Positions 53,270 through 62,804 of a stretch of 64,000 bases of DNA are shown here, one piece after another. A program made the position numbers and the translations under genes. The notes below the pieces were generated by a model. It was not told the origin of the DNA, did no database searches, and saw only the letters and a list, made by a program, of their open reading frames with translations. The stretch is taken from NCBI RefSeq assembly GCF_028471945.1, contig NZ_CP110128.1, positions 2,840,501 to 2,904,500 of the forward strand. Direction: 5' to 3'. Origin of the DNA: Pseudomonas sp. WJP1 (GTDB lineage Bacteria; Pseudomonadota; Gammaproteobacteria; Pseudomonadales; Pseudomonadaceae). Each line of letters starts with the position of its first letter. Within the stretch, counting starts at the first letter, position 1.

Positions 53270-54337
53270 TTGAAGCTGCGTTCGCTGATCGTCGCCGTGC
53301 TGGTGGTGTTGGCGGGATGCGTCACGGCCCCGCCTGTTCCGGTGGAAGTGCCGCAGATCATGGTTTCTCCGAGTACCTGGCAACAAGTGGACCGGGAAAT
53401 TGTCGATGCCTCGCAATCGGCCACCGAACAGGCAAAAATCTATGCGCGCGGTGCCATGGATTACTGGCGCACGCGGGTTTACCAGCTGACCGAAGAAAAC
53501 TTCATCCCCTGGTTCAGCAGTTACTGGACCCAGGAATGGCTGTCGGTGAAGGTCAGTTGGTACGCCATCAGCAGTTCCAAAGACGAGCAAAATGCCTCGG
53601 AAAAACGCCTGGCAGCGTATTTGCTGGAGAAGTACCAGGAAAAAGTACTGGCCCCGGCGGCGCTGGAGGTTGATCCGGATGCGATCCTCACCCTGGCCGC
53701 GGCGTTCTACCTGGACATCCTCAAGGAAGAATTGCAGAAAATTTCCCAACGCCATGGCGTGCCCATGGCCCAGCTCAATGGCCGCATCCAGAAAATTCCG
53801 GCGATTGCCCTCGGGCCGCCACCCGCCAGGGACGCCTCGCTGTACCAGGTGGTACACACCGAGCAGCTGACCGCGCTGCCGGCGTACGCCGCGCTGGTCG
53901 ACAAGGTGCACAAGGCCGGTGGCGACAAGGGCGTAGGCTCGACCGACACCGCCATGGCGCCGGTGGCCAAGCGCGCCAGTCAACGAATTGAAGCCGAGAT
54001 GGCCCCGCGCGGGGCGGCCAGCGCGGTTGCGGCGGCTGCAGGCAAACTGGCCGGTGCGTTGATCTCCGTCGGTGTCGCGGGTGTTCGGGCGATCATCCAG
54101 GCCAACGACCGGCCGGACAGTGAAGCGTTGATCCGCAGCAGCCTGGGCAACACGTTCGACAAGGCCTGGACGAAGCTGCTGCAGAACCCGACCACCGGCG
54201 TGATGGCAGGCACGTTGTACATGGCCTCGCAAATAGAAGGGAGCCTGGCGCAGAGCGCCGAACCGTCGGTCGGGTCAGGTACGGGATCTGTCGATTGGAG
54301 CCCCACGCAGTCGACTAACCAGCAGATCAACCCATGA
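53270..54337 (+). CDS. putative lipoprotein of unknown function
   Basis: A 355-residue protein starting at TTG 53270 (AGGAAAG upstream). The lipobox VLAGC puts the acylated cysteine at residue 17. The mature part has a helical region (VYQLTEENFIPWFSSYWTQE, YLLEKYQEKVLAPAALEVDP), an Ala/Gly-rich stretch (AASAVAAAAGKLAGALISVG) that might be membrane-active, and a Ser/Thr/Gln-rich tail. No family recognised. The next gene begins 16 bp downstream. Confidence 0.7.
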   Translation: MKLRSLIVAVLVVLAGCVTAPPVPVEVPQIMVSPSTWQQVDREIVDASQSATEQAKIYARGAMDYWRTRVYQLTEENFIPWFSSYWTQEWLSVKVSWYAISSSKDEQNASEKRLAAYLLEKYQEKVLAPAALEVDPDAILTLAAAFYLDILKEELQKISQRHGVPMAQLNGRIQKIPAIALGPPPARDASLYQVVHTEQLTALPAYAALVDKVHKAGGDKGVGSTDTAMAPVAKRASQRIEAEMAPRGAASAVAAAAGKLAGALISVGVAGVRAIIQANDRPDSEALIRSSLGNTFDKAWTKLLQNPTTGVMAGTLYMASQIEGSLAQSAEPSVGSGTGSVDWSPTQSTNQQINP

Positions 54338-54353
54338 CCCAAGGAGAACACCC

Positions 54354-54707
54354 ATGTCTTATGTCGATGGTTTTGTCGCTGCCGTACCCACCGCCAACCG
54401 CGAAAAATTCAAGAAGCACGCCGAGATGGCCGCGGCCATTTTCATGGAGAACGGCGCGCTGAGCCTTGCCGAGTGCTGGGGCGACGACGTCCCTGACGGC
54501 AAGCTGACCTCGTTCCCGATGGCGGTAAAGCTCAAGGAAGACGAAACCGTGGTGTTTTCCTGGATCGTCTGGCCGGACAAGCCGACCCGTGACGCCGGGA
54601 TGGCGAAACTGATGACCGATCCGCGGATACAACCCGACGTCAATCCCATGCCATTCGATGGTCAACGGATGATTTTCGGCGGTTTTGAAATGATCGTGAA
54701 GGCTTGA
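54354..54707 (+). CDS. DUF1428 family protein
   Basis: A 117-residue protein with AAGGAG before ATG 54354. Typical DUF1428 stretches are MSYVDGFVAAVPTANREKF, LAECWGDDVPDGKLTSFPM and FDGQRMIFGGF. The fold is related to ABM/dimeric ferredoxin-like proteins; function is unknown. It lies 16 bp after the lipoprotein gene. Confidence 0.88.
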   Translation: MSYVDGFVAAVPTANREKFKKHAEMAAAIFMENGALSLAECWGDDVPDGKLTSFPMAVKLKEDETVVFSWIVWPDKPTRDAGMAKLMTDPRIQPDVNPMPFDGQRMIFGGFEMIVKA

Positions 54708-54721
54708 ACCGAATCGCCGGA

Positions 54722-54916
54722 TCACTCCGCCGCCGGGGTGATCCGGCAACTCTTGCGGTTGCGGATTTCGTCATCGGTCGGTCGCTCGCGGACGAACTCG
54801 AAACGCGGCTCGCCTTCGCTGTAATGCACCAGCCAGCCCCAATCCAGCTTGAGCTCGTCCTGACCGGGTTCAGGCGGCTTCGCCCACCAGGGTTCCTTGC
54901 TGAGGATCTGTCGCAT
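54722..54916 (-). CDS. hypothetical protein, 64 aa
   Basis: ATG 54916 has GGAGGG 5 nt upstream and is preferred to ATG 54946. The product starts MRQILSKEPWWAKPPEPGQD and contains KLDWGWLVHYSEGEPRFEFV; it is Trp-rich and soluble. No family recognised. It is convergent with the DUF1428 gene. Confidence 0.6.
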   Translation of the reverse strand: MRQILSKEPWWAKPPEPGQDELKLDWGWLVHYSEGEPRFEFVRERPTDDEIRNRKSCRITPAAE

Positions 54917-55027
54917 GCTGCCCTCCGGTTGCTTCGCTTGCATCAACTATAACGTGCATGCCAGCAGATGCCAGGAAGGGGCTTGCCGGTTGTAGACTCA
55001 AGGCAATTCCCGGCAGAGATACCTGGC

Positions 55028-55567
55028 ATGAATGACGAAACCCATGAACCGTTCAAGCGGTTGTTTTTCGCCCTGGATTGCGCATCGGCGCAACGCAAGG
55101 CCATCGCCCAATGGCGCAGCGCCTTGCAACTGCGCAGCGGGCGTCCGGTGCCGGTCGAGAATTTTCATCTGACCTTGAAGTTTCTGGGGGCGGTGGGGAT
55201 CGCGCAGATTGCCGAGGTCTGCAAGGCTGCCGCGTCTGTGCGCACATCGGGCAAACGCCTGGTCGTGGAGCTCGATCGCCTGGACGTGTGGCGCAGGGCA
55301 GGGGTCCTGGTGCTGGCGCCCGAACAGGCATCGCCGGCGCTGTTGCGGTTGGTGTATGACCTGGAGCAGGCCATGTTGCCGTTTGTGCTTGCGGATGCGC
55401 CCCGGGAATTTCGCCCGCACCTGACCCTGGCGCGTGACTATCGGGCGCCGGTGCCGGAGTCTGCCACGCCACCGGAGTTCATCCTGCGTGCCGAGCGCTT
55501 CACCTTGTTCGAATCGCACAAGGGCCGTTACCGGGCGTTGGCCGAGTGGCCGTTGGGTGGGGCTTGA
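55028..55567 (+). CDS. thpR: RNA 2',3'-cyclic phosphodiesterase (LigT/ThpR)
   Basis: A 179-residue 2H-phosphoesterase starting at ATG 55028. Both catalytic H-x-T-x motifs are present: HLTL at residue 47 (NFHLTLKFLG) and HLTL in FRPHLTLARD. It opens 2',3'-cyclic phosphates at RNA ends to 2'-phosphates. Monocistronic; a terminator for the converging polyamine genes follows. Confidence 0.9.
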   Translation: MNDETHEPFKRLFFALDCASAQRKAIAQWRSALQLRSGRPVPVENFHLTLKFLGAVGIAQIAEVCKAAASVRTSGKRLVVELDRLDVWRRAGVLVLAPEQASPALLRLVYDLEQAMLPFVLADAPREFRPHLTLARDYRAPVPESATPPEFILRAERFTLFESHKGRYRALAEWPLGGA

Positions 55568-55574
55568 TCCAAAG

Positions 55575-55599
55575 CAAAAAAAAGGCGCCCGAGGGCGCC
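55575..55599 (-). terminator. intrinsic terminator of the potF transcript
   Basis: On the minus strand GGCGCCCTCGGGCGCC is followed by eight T. It lies 64 bp past the potF stop and is a strong rho-independent terminator for the polyamine-binding gene. Confidence 0.85.
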
Positions 55600-55662
55600 A
55601 AACTTCACCTTAACCGAGGAGCCAGGTGAGGGATGCAGCGGTGGTAAGGCGCTGCATAAATA

Positions 55663-56760
55663 TCACTGGCCCAATTTCACCTTGGTCCAGCCGCGGGTCA
55701 TCACCCGTTGCACGCCAATCGGCTGGTCAGGAATGGCATACAAAGTCGCCATTACCGCTTCAGGCGGATACGAGCCCGGGTCGTTGCGAATCGCCTCATC
55801 CACCAACGGTGTCGCGGCCGCATTGGCGTTGCTGTAGCCGATGTTGTTGGTGATCTCGGCGATGATGTCCGGGCGCATCAGGAAGTTCATGAACAGGTAG
55901 GCGTTCTCGACGTTGGCGGCATCGCGCGGGATGGCGACCATGTCGTAGAAACTGCCGGCGCCTTCTTTCGGGATGCTGTAGTCGATCTTCACCTTGTCCC
56001 CGGCTTCCTCGGCGCGGGCCTTGGCCTGCAGCACGTCGCCGGAGTAACCGACGGCCACGCAGATGTTGCCGTTGGCCAGGTCGGAGATGTATTTCGACGA
56101 ATGGAAATACGCCACCGACGGGCGGATCTTCATGAACAGCGCTTCGGCTTCGGCGATGTGCGCCTTGTCCTGATCGTTCACCGGGTAGCCCAGGTAGTGC
56201 AGGGCGGCCGGGATCATCTCGGTTGGCGAGTCGAGGAAACTGATGCCGCAGGCTTTGAGTTTTTCAGCATTTTCTGGCTTGAACAGCAGGTCCCAGGAAT
56301 TGGTCGGGGCATTGGTGCCGAGCACCTCCTTGACCTTCTGCGGGTTGAAGCCGATGCCGATCGAGCCCCACATGTACGGGAAGGCATGGGCGTTGTCCGG
56401 GTCGCTGGCGGAGGCGTTTTTCAACAGCACCGGATTGAGGTTCTGCCAGTTGGGCAGCTTCGACTTGTCCAGTTCCTGATAGACCCCGGCCTTGATCTGC
56501 TTGGCCAGGAAACTGTTGGACGGCACGACGATGTCGTAGCCGGACTTGCCCGCCAGCAAGCGGGCTTCAAGGGTTTCGTTGCTGTCGAACACATCGTAGG
56601 TCACGCGGATGCCGGTCTCGTCTTCGAACTTCTTGACGGTGTCCGGTGCAATGTAATCCGACCAGTTGTAGACGCGCAGAACCTTGTCATTGGCCTGGGC
56701 GCCCGAGGCGATCGCGCCCAATAAGGACAGTGTCAGCAGAGTCCTGCCAAACATTTTCAT
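55663..56760 (-). CDS. potF: polyamine ABC substrate-binding protein (PotF/SpuE-like)
   Basis: A 365-residue periplasmic protein starting at ATG 56760 (GGAG upstream), signal peptide ending at ASGAQA. The mature part starts [14 protein letters not shown]; later [13 protein letters not shown] and [13 protein letters not shown] give the amine-cage residues. It is similar to the agu-linked binding protein (36530-37636). It is last in the potGHI-potF order, behind a REP pair, which may raise its transcript level relative to the permease genes. Confidence 0.92.
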   Translation of the reverse strand: MKMFGRTLLTLSLLGAIASGAQANDKVLRVYNWSDYIAPDTVKKFEDETGIRVTYDVFDSNETLEARLLAGKSGYDIVVPSNSFLAKQIKAGVYQELDKSKLPNWQNLNPVLLKNASASDPDNAHAFPYMWGSIGIGFNPQKVKEVLGTNAPTNSWDLLFKPENAEKLKACGISFLDSPTEMIPAALHYLGYPVNDQDKAHIAEAEALFMKIRPSVAYFHSSKYISDLANGNICVAVGYSGDVLQAKARAEEAGDKVKIDYSIPKEGAGSFYDMVAIPRDAANVENAYLFMNFLMRPDIIAEITNNIGYSNANAAATPLVDEAIRNDPGSYPPEAVMATLYAIPDQPIGVQRVMTRGWTKVKLGQ

Positions 56761-56834
56761 CGGTACAACTCCATTTCTTTTCTTATTCAAAATCACACGG
56801 CACACATCTGTGGCTAGAGCGCTTGCGCGCTCCT

Positions 56835-56937
56835 CTGTAGGAGCGAGCCTGCTCGCGAAAAACTCAAGGACGCCGCGCTAATTCTGGTAGCCCGCGTCAT
56901 CGTTGACGTCCATCGCGAGCATGCTCGCTCCTACAGG
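56835..56937. repeat. REP pair, GAGCGAGC subclass
   Basis: CTGTAGGAGCGAGCCTGCTC and GAGCATGCTCGCTCCTACAG enclose ~60 bases between potI and potF. This is a different REP subclass from the GCCAGGCTTGCC type in the first half of the window. Confidence 0.8.
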
Positions 56938-56944
56938 GGTGGTG

Positions 56945-57829
56945 CTAGGCGGTGGCTCCGACCATTGGCTTTTTCGGTTGTTGCCAGGATTCGCTTGCGG
57001 TCTGGTCCATTGCTTCCTGGATCGCCCGTTTACGGCTGGCTTCGGCACGGCGGCTGAAGTACCAGACCATGAAGGTCACAATCGACACGGCCAACAGGAT
57101 CAGGCTGGCCACGGCGTTGATCTCCGGCTTCACGCCCAGGCGCACCGCCGAGAACACTTCCATCGGCAGGGTGGTGGAGCCCGGGCCCGAGACGAAGCTT
57201 GCCAGTACCAGGTCATCCAGCGACAGGGCAAACGACATCATGCCGCCGGCCGCCAGTGACGGCGCGATCATCGGGATGGTGATCAGGAAAAACACCTTGA
57301 ATGGCTTGGCACCCAGGTCCATGGCCGCTTCTTCGATGGACAGGTCCAGCTCGCGAAGGCGGGCGGAGACTACCACTGCAACGTAGGCGGCACAAAACGT
57401 GGTGTGGGCGATCCAGATCGTGACGATGCCACGCTCCATCGGCCAGCCGATCAACTGCGCCATTGCCACGAACAGCAGCAACAGCGACAGACCGGTGATC
57501 ACTTCCGGCATTACCAGCGGCGCGGTCACCAGGCCACCGAACAAGGTGCGACCCTTGAAGCGCGTAACGCGAGTCAGCACGAACGCGGCCAGCGTCCCCA
57601 GCGCAACCGCGGCAATCGCGGTGTAGCAGGCGATTTCCAGCGAGCGCACCACCGAGCCCATCAGTTGCGAGTTGTCGAGCAGGCCGGCGTACCACTTGAA
57701 CGACCAGCCACCCCACACCGTCACCAGCTTGGAGGCGTTGAACGAGTAGATCACCAGGATCAGCATCGGCAGGTAGATGAACGACAGGCCGAAGATCAGC
57801 ATGAACTTTGAAAATCCGAAGCGTTTCAT
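56945..57829 (-). CDS. potI: polyamine ABC permease PotI
   Basis: A 294-residue permease with about six membrane segments (LIFGLSFIYLPMLILVIYSF first) and the EAA-type loop LRELDLSIEEAAMDLGAKPF. It forms the channel with PotH. It overlaps potH by 4 bp. Confidence 0.92.
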   Translation of the reverse strand: MKRFGFSKFMLIFGLSFIYLPMLILVIYSFNASKLVTVWGGWSFKWYAGLLDNSQLMGSVVRSLEIACYTAIAAVALGTLAAFVLTRVTRFKGRTLFGGLVTAPLVMPEVITGLSLLLLFVAMAQLIGWPMERGIVTIWIAHTTFCAAYVAVVVSARLRELDLSIEEAAMDLGAKPFKVFFLITIPMIAPSLAAGGMMSFALSLDDLVLASFVSGPGSTTLPMEVFSAVRLGVKPEINAVASLILLAVSIVTFMVWYFSRRAEASRKRAIQEAMDQTASESWQQPKKPMVGATA

Positions 57830-58740
57830 CCCCGTGCCTCCATCTCTTTGGCCTGACTGCGGTTGAACAGCAGAATCGGCACGATCAGAATCAACAGCAT
57901 CACCACCGCCAGGGCAGACGCCACCGGCCAGTCGCGGTTATTGAAGAACTCCTGCCACAGCACGCGACCGATCATCAGGGTCTCCGGGCCGCCCAGCAGT
58001 TCCGGGATCACGAATTCGCCAACCACTGGAATGAACACCAGCATGCATCCGGCGATGATGCCGTTCTTGGCCAGTGGCACGGTGATTTTCCAGAAGCTGT
58101 TGAAGGTGCTCGAACCCAGGTCCGACGCCGCTTCCAGCAGGCTCTGATCGTGTTTGACCAGGTTGGCATACAGCGGCAGGATCATGAACGGCAGGTAAGC
58201 GTAAACGACCCCTATATAGACGGCGGTGTTGGTGTTGAGGATCTCGATCGGGTGATCGGTCAGCCCGGTCCACATCAAGAAGCCGTTGAGCAGGCCGTTG
58301 TTGCTGAGGATGCCCATCCACGCGTAAACGCGGATCAGGATCGCCGTCCAGGTCGGCATCATGATCAGCAGCATCAAGACGTTTTGCGCTTCCTTGCTCG
58401 CCTTGGTAATGGCATAGGCCATCGGAAAGCCAATCACCAGGCACATCAGCGTACTGAACAACGCGACCTTCAACGAACCGAGGTAAGCCGAGAGGTACAG
58501 CTCATCTTCGCCCAGCAGCGTGTAGTTGCCGATGTTGAGCAGCAGATTGAATTTCTGCTCGGCGTAGGTGTAGATCTCCGAGTAGGGCGGAATGGCCAGG
58601 GCTGCTTCCGAGAAGCTGATCTTCATCACCAGGAAGAAGGGCAGCATGAAGAACAGGCACAGCCACAGGAACGGGATGCCGATGACGAGCTTTCGACCGC
58701 TGGGCACCAGGCGCAGGAATTGCTGATTGAAGGTTCTCAT
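57826..58740 (-). CDS. potH: polyamine ABC permease PotH
   Basis: A 304-residue permease starting at ATG 58740, which overlaps the potG stop (ATGA). Its N-terminal segment reads GIPFLWLCLFFMLPFFLV and the EAA-type loop is QSLLEAASDLGSSTFNSFW. Partner of PotI. Confidence 0.92.
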   Translation of the reverse strand: MRTFNQQFLRLVPSGRKLVIGIPFLWLCLFFMLPFFLVMKISFSEAALAIPPYSEIYTYAEQKFNLLLNIGNYTLLGEDELYLSAYLGSLKVALFSTLMCLVIGFPMAYAITKASKEAQNVLMLLIMMPTWTAILIRVYAWMGILSNNGLLNGFLMWTGLTDHPIEILNTNTAVYIGVVYAYLPFMILPLYANLVKHDQSLLEAASDLGSSTFNSFWKITVPLAKNGIIAGCMLVFIPVVGEFVIPELLGGPETLMIGRVLWQEFFNNRDWPVASALAVVMLLILIVPILLFNRSQAKEMEARG

Positions 58741-59879
58741 GCGCGCAGTACCACGCCGCTGTCGTCTTCCCACCACACGTAGACCTGATCGTCCCAGGTC
58801 GGACGTGCACCACGGCGTTCGGCGTTGGCCATGAACGATTGCACCACCTTGCCGCCAGGCAGTTCGACGTAGAACACCGAATGGCCGCCGAGGTAGGCGA
58901 TGTCATGCACTTTGCCGCTGGACCAGTTGTAGCGGGCGTCGGGCTTGGTGGTGCTGACCAGCAATTTTTCCGGGCGGATGGCGTAGGTGATCGACTTGTC
59001 CTCGACCGAGGTGCTGACGCCGTGACCGACGTAGATCTTCTGCTCCAGGTCCTTGCTGTGAATGATCGCGTGACCTTCCAGGTCTTCAACCACCGTGCCT
59101 TCGAACGCGTTCACGTTGCCGATGAACTCGCAGACCATGCGGCTGACGGGGGCTTCATAGATGTCGACCGGGCTGCCGATCTGGGCTATCCAGCCCAGGT
59201 GCATGATCGCGATGCGCTGGGCCATGGTCATGGCTTCTTCCTGGTCGTGGGTCACCATGACGCAGGTCACGCCGACGCGCTCGATGATCTCGACCAGTTC
59301 CAGCTGCATTTGCGAACGCAGTTTTTTATCCAGCGCACCCATGGGTTCGTCGAGCAACAACAGCTTTGGACGCTTGGCCAGGGAGCGGGCCAATGCCACG
59401 CGCTGGCGCTGGCCGCCGGACAACTGATGGGGTTTGCGCTTGGCGTACTGGGTCATGTGCACCAGGCGCAGCATTTCTTCGACCCGGGCATCGATTTCAC
59501 TGGCGGGCAAACGGTCCTGCTTGAGGCCGAAGGCGATGTTCTGCGCCACGGTCATGTGCGGGAACAAGGCATAGGACTGGAACATCATGTTGATCGGCCG
59601 CTCGTACGGCGGCATGTCGGTGATGTCCACGCCGTCGAGCAGGATGCGCCCTTCAGTCGGGCGCTCGAAGCCGGCGAGCATGCGCAGCAGCGTCGATTTA
59701 CCGGAACCGGAACCACCGAGCAGGGCAAAGATCTCGCCCTGATGGATTTCCAGGGACACATCGTCCACTGCGGTGGTCTCGTCGAACTTCTTGGTGACGC
59801 GGTCGACTTTCACCAACACCTTTTTCGGTGCCTGGTGACCTTCAAGAGCCTTCCTGTAGATGCTGGAGGCGTTTGCCAT
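58737..59879 (-). CDS. potG: polyamine ABC ATP-binding protein PotG
   Basis: A 380-residue ATPase starting at ATG 59879. Walker A is GGSGSGKST, the signature LSGGQRQRV, Walker B LLLLDEPMGALD, with the switch His in MVTHDQEEA. The C-terminal ~100 residues are a TOBE-type regulatory domain. It leads the potGHI-potF set. A 326-bp gap with a REP pair and a hairpin separates it from puuD upstream. Confidence 0.93.
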   Translation of the reverse strand: MANASSIYRKALEGHQAPKKVLVKVDRVTKKFDETTAVDDVSLEIHQGEIFALLGGSGSGKSTLLRMLAGFERPTEGRILLDGVDITDMPPYERPINMMFQSYALFPHMTVAQNIAFGLKQDRLPASEIDARVEEMLRLVHMTQYAKRKPHQLSGGQRQRVALARSLAKRPKLLLLDEPMGALDKKLRSQMQLELVEIIERVGVTCVMVTHDQEEAMTMAQRIAIMHLGWIAQIGSPVDIYEAPVSRMVCEFIGNVNAFEGTVVEDLEGHAIIHSKDLEQKIYVGHGVSTSVEDKSITYAIRPEKLLVSTTKPDARYNWSSGKVHDIAYLGGHSVFYVELPGGKVVQSFMANAERRGARPTWDDQVYVWWEDDSGVVLRA

Positions 59880-59961
59880 GTGAAACTCCCAACAGGTTTC
59901 AGTCGCCGGGCCAACGTGGCCTGGCTTAATAGTTGATTGCAAACCCGGATCTGGCAGTCCC

Positions 59962-60056
59962 TTGTAGGAGCGAGGCTTGCCCGCGAAGGCGGTGTATCAG
60001 GTATCGATGATGTCGACTGACATACCGTCTTCGCGGGCAAGCCTCGCTCCTACAGG
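59962..60056. repeat. REP pair, GAGGCTTGCCCGCG subclass
   Basis: CTTGTAGGAGCGAGGCTTGC and GCAAGCCTCGCTCCTACAG, with mirrored CCGCGAAG/CTTCGCGG inside. A third REP variant, between potG and puuD. Confidence 0.8.
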
Positions 60057-60139
60057 GTTACCGTTTCAGCCGGGTTTATCCGGTGCCGCCTTCCTGGCTG
60101 CGGTACTTGTTGTTATTGCAGTGTGTTGTTGTCGTGGGC

Positions 60140-60165
60140 GGCGGGCGCGCAAAGGCACGCCCGCC
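60140..60165. terminator. GC-rich hairpin after puuD
   Basis: GGCGGGCG and CGCCCGCC flank a 10-base loop, 41 bp past the puuD stop. It lacks a T-tract, so it is a weak terminator or processing hairpin candidate. Confidence 0.4.
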
Positions 60166-60205
60166 AGACCCGCGGGGGCAGTAAATGGATTGATCGCTTG
60201 TTACG

Positions 60206-60967
60206 TCAGCGCGAGTTCCGCAGCGCCGCCCGTTGTCGGCACGCGTCACCAAACGCCTGGAAAATTTTCAGGTACGGCGGGTTCTCAAGAACCTGCCATT
60301 CCGGGTGCCATTGCACACCGAGGGCGAAGGTCTTGCTGTTTTCCACCGAGACCGCCTCGATCAGGCCATCCGGCGCGAGCGCTTCGGCGCGCAGGCCGGG
60401 CGCGAGTCGATCGATGCCCTGGCTGTGAATCGAATTGACCTGGAACTGCGGGGGCAGGTCCAGCGCCTGGAACACGCCGCCGGGTTGCACTCTCACGGCA
60501 TGCGCCGCTGCGTATTGCACCGCCAGGTCAGGATGGTCGGCTTCGCGATGATCGAGGAAGCCGGGCAGTTCATGGACCTTCTGATGCAGGCTGCCACCGA
60601 ACGCCACGTTCATCTCCTGAAAGCCGCGGCAGATGCCGAGCACCGGAACGCCAGCGGCAATGGCCGCGCGGATCAGGGGAAGGGTGGTGCGATCCCGCTG
60701 GGGATCGTGTTCGGTGCCGGGCGCGCTGTCGGGGCCTTGATAGTGGAAGGGTTCCACATTCGACGGCGAGCCGGTCAGCAACAGACCGTCGAGCTGCGGT
60801 AGCAGGTCTTCGATTTCGGTCAGGTCGCCTAAGGAAGGAATAACGACGGGCAGCCCCAGCGCCGCAACGCTGACAGCACGCAAGTACTTGTCGCCGCTGA
60901 CGTGGTAGGGGTGCAGGCCAATCTGTTTGACGCATGCAGTAACGCCGATCAATGGCTTGAATGCCAT
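60206..60967 (-). CDS. puuD: gamma-glutamyl-GABA hydrolase (PuuD/SpuA type)
   Basis: A 253-residue class I glutamine amidotransferase-fold enzyme starting at ATG 60967 (GAGG 8 nt upstream). Nucleophile Cys is in GICRGFQEMN and the His-Glu pair in VQWHPEW. It releases glutamate from gamma-glutamylated aminobutyrate at the end of polyamine breakdown. It diverges from the glutamine-synthetase-like gene across a 280-bp gap, as SpuA and SpuI do in P. aeruginosa. Confidence 0.9.
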   Translation of the reverse strand: MAFKPLIGVTACVKQIGLHPYHVSGDKYLRAVSVAALGLPVVIPSLGDLTEIEDLLPQLDGLLLTGSPSNVEPFHYQGPDSAPGTEHDPQRDRTTLPLIRAAIAAGVPVLGICRGFQEMNVAFGGSLHQKVHELPGFLDHREADHPDLAVQYAAAHAVRVQPGGVFQALDLPPQFQVNSIHSQGIDRLAPGLRAEALAPDGLIEAVSVENSKTFALGVQWHPEWQVLENPPYLKIFQAFGDACRQRAALRNSR

Positions 60968-61247
60968 TTTTATCACCTCGAAGTTTCACACTTGAACGAG
61001 CTTTTCCGGAGCTTAGCCTTGTTGATTTTAATTAACAACTCTCATGTAAAAAATTCTAAACGCCGCACGTCCGAATGCGAGGATTTACGCGTGTTCCAGG
61101 GATGATCTGGCACTCTCGTACCCCTGAGAGGCCCGAAAATAAACGTTTAAAGGTGAGGTGTTCGCTATTGACTTCACTTTGCCTTTCGGATTGACTGGCT
61201 ACGTGAAAGGGCGGTGAACATAATAATTAACAGCTAATAGGTGCATC

Positions 61248-62624
61248 ATGTCGGTCCCTCTGCGTACCGTTCAACTCAACGAAGCAAACGCATTCCTTAA
61301 GAAATATCCTGAGGTTTTGTACGTCGACCTTCTGATTGCGGATATGAACGGTGTGGTGCGCGGCAAGCGCATCGAACGCACCAGTCTTCATAAGGTTTAC
61401 GAGAAAGGCATCAACCTGCCAGCGTCGCTGTTTGCTCTGGACATCAATGGCTCCACGGTGGAAAGCACCGGCCTGGGCCTGGACATCGGCGACTCCGACC
61501 GGATCTGCTACCCGATCCCCGGCACCCTGAGCATCGAGCCTTGGCAGAAGCGCCCAACCGCGCAACTGTTGATGACCATGCACGAACTCGAAGGCCAACC
61601 GTTCTTCGCCGACCCGCGGGAAGTGCTGGCCAATGTTGTGCGCAAGTTCGACGACATGGGCCTGACCATCTGCGCCGCGTTCGAACTCGAGTTCTACCTG
61701 ATCGACCAGGACAATGTGAACGGTCGTCCGCAGTCGCCACGTTCGCCAGTGTCCGGCAAGCGTCCGATGTCGACCCAGGTGTACCTGATCGACGACCTCG
61801 ACGAATACGTCGACTGCCTGCAGGATATCCTCGAAGGTGCGAAAGAGCAGGGCATCCCGGCTGACGCCATCGTCAAGGAAAGCGCCCCGGCGCAGTTCGA
61901 AGTCAACCTGCACCACGTGGCCGACCCTATAAAGGCCTGCGACTACGCGGTGCTGCTCAAGCGTCTGGTGAAAAACATCGCCTACGACCACGAGATGGAC
62001 ACCACCTTCATGGCCAAGCCGTATCCGGGCCAGGCGGGTAACGGTCTGCACGTGCACATTTCGATTCTCGACAAGGAAGGCAACAACATCTTTGCCAGCG
62101 AGGATCCCGAGCAGAACGCCGCGCTGCGACACGCGATCGGCGGTGTGCTCGAGACCCTACCGGCGCAGATGGCGTTCCTCTGCCCGAACGTCAACTCCTA
62201 CCGTCGTTTCGGCGCGCAGTTCTACGTGCCGAACTCGCCGAGCTGGGGCGTCGACAACCGTACCGTGGCGGTCCGCGTGCCAACCGGTTCACCGGACGCC
62301 GTGCGCATCGAACACCGTGTGGCCGGTGCCGACGCCAACCCGTACCTGTTGATGGCTTCGGTTTTGGCCGGCGTGCACCACGGCCTGACCAACCAGATCG
62401 AGCCGGGTGCCCCGGTGGAAGGCAACAGCTACGAGCAGAACGAGCAGAGCCTGCCGAACAACCTGCGCGATGCCCTGCGCGAGCTGGACGACAGCGAAGT
62501 CATGGCCAAATACATCGACCCGATGTACATCGACGTGTTCGTGGCGTGCAAGGAAAGCGAGCTGGCCGAGTTCGAGAACTCCATCTCCGACCTTGAGTAC
62601 AACTGGTACTTGCATACGGTCTAA
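61248..62624 (+). CDS. gamma-glutamylpolyamine synthetase (glutamine synthetase family)
   Basis: A 458-residue glutamine synthetase-fold enzyme of the PuuA/SpuI group: DLLIADMNGVVRGKRI at the start, AAFELEFYLID and PYPGQAGNGLHVHIS for metal and glutamate binding, and RIEHRVAGADANPYL near the end. The tyrosine adenylylation site of true GlnA is not present. It ligates glutamate to putrescine or another polyamine using ATP. It is divergent from puuD and followed by an aldehyde dehydrogenase of the same route. Confidence 0.9.
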   Translation: MSVPLRTVQLNEANAFLKKYPEVLYVDLLIADMNGVVRGKRIERTSLHKVYEKGINLPASLFALDINGSTVESTGLGLDIGDSDRICYPIPGTLSIEPWQKRPTAQLLMTMHELEGQPFFADPREVLANVVRKFDDMGLTICAAFELEFYLIDQDNVNGRPQSPRSPVSGKRPMSTQVYLIDDLDEYVDCLQDILEGAKEQGIPADAIVKESAPAQFEVNLHHVADPIKACDYAVLLKRLVKNIAYDHEMDTTFMAKPYPGQAGNGLHVHISILDKEGNNIFASEDPEQNAALRHAIGGVLETLPAQMAFLCPNVNSYRRFGAQFYVPNSPSWGVDNRTVAVRVPTGSPDAVRIEHRVAGADANPYLLMASVLAGVHHGLTNQIEPGAPVEGNSYEQNEQSLPNNLRDALRELDDSEVMAKYIDPMYIDVFVACKESELAEFENSISDLEYNWYLHTV

Positions 62625-62640
62625 GGACCTTCCCCAATCC

Positions 62641-62732
62641 CTGTAGGAGTGAGCCTGCTCGCGATAGCGTCATCACATTAAATAGTGATGGTGACTGATC
62701 CTCCGCTATCGCGAGCAGGCTCACTCCTACAG
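62641..62732. repeat. REP pair, GAGTGAGCCTGCTCGC subclass
   Basis: CTGTAGGAGTGAGCCTGCTC and GAGCAGGCTCACTCCTACAG are perfectly mirrored, with CGCGATAGCG/CGCTATCGCG continuing the stem; only ~30 bases separate the arms. It sits between the synthetase and the ALDH genes. Confidence 0.85.
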
Positions 62733-62804
62733 GGGAAAGGATTACCAAATTTTGATTGGCGGGCGTTCACCTGCCATCCAATCCCCCTGCGTCGAGTCAC
62801 AACC

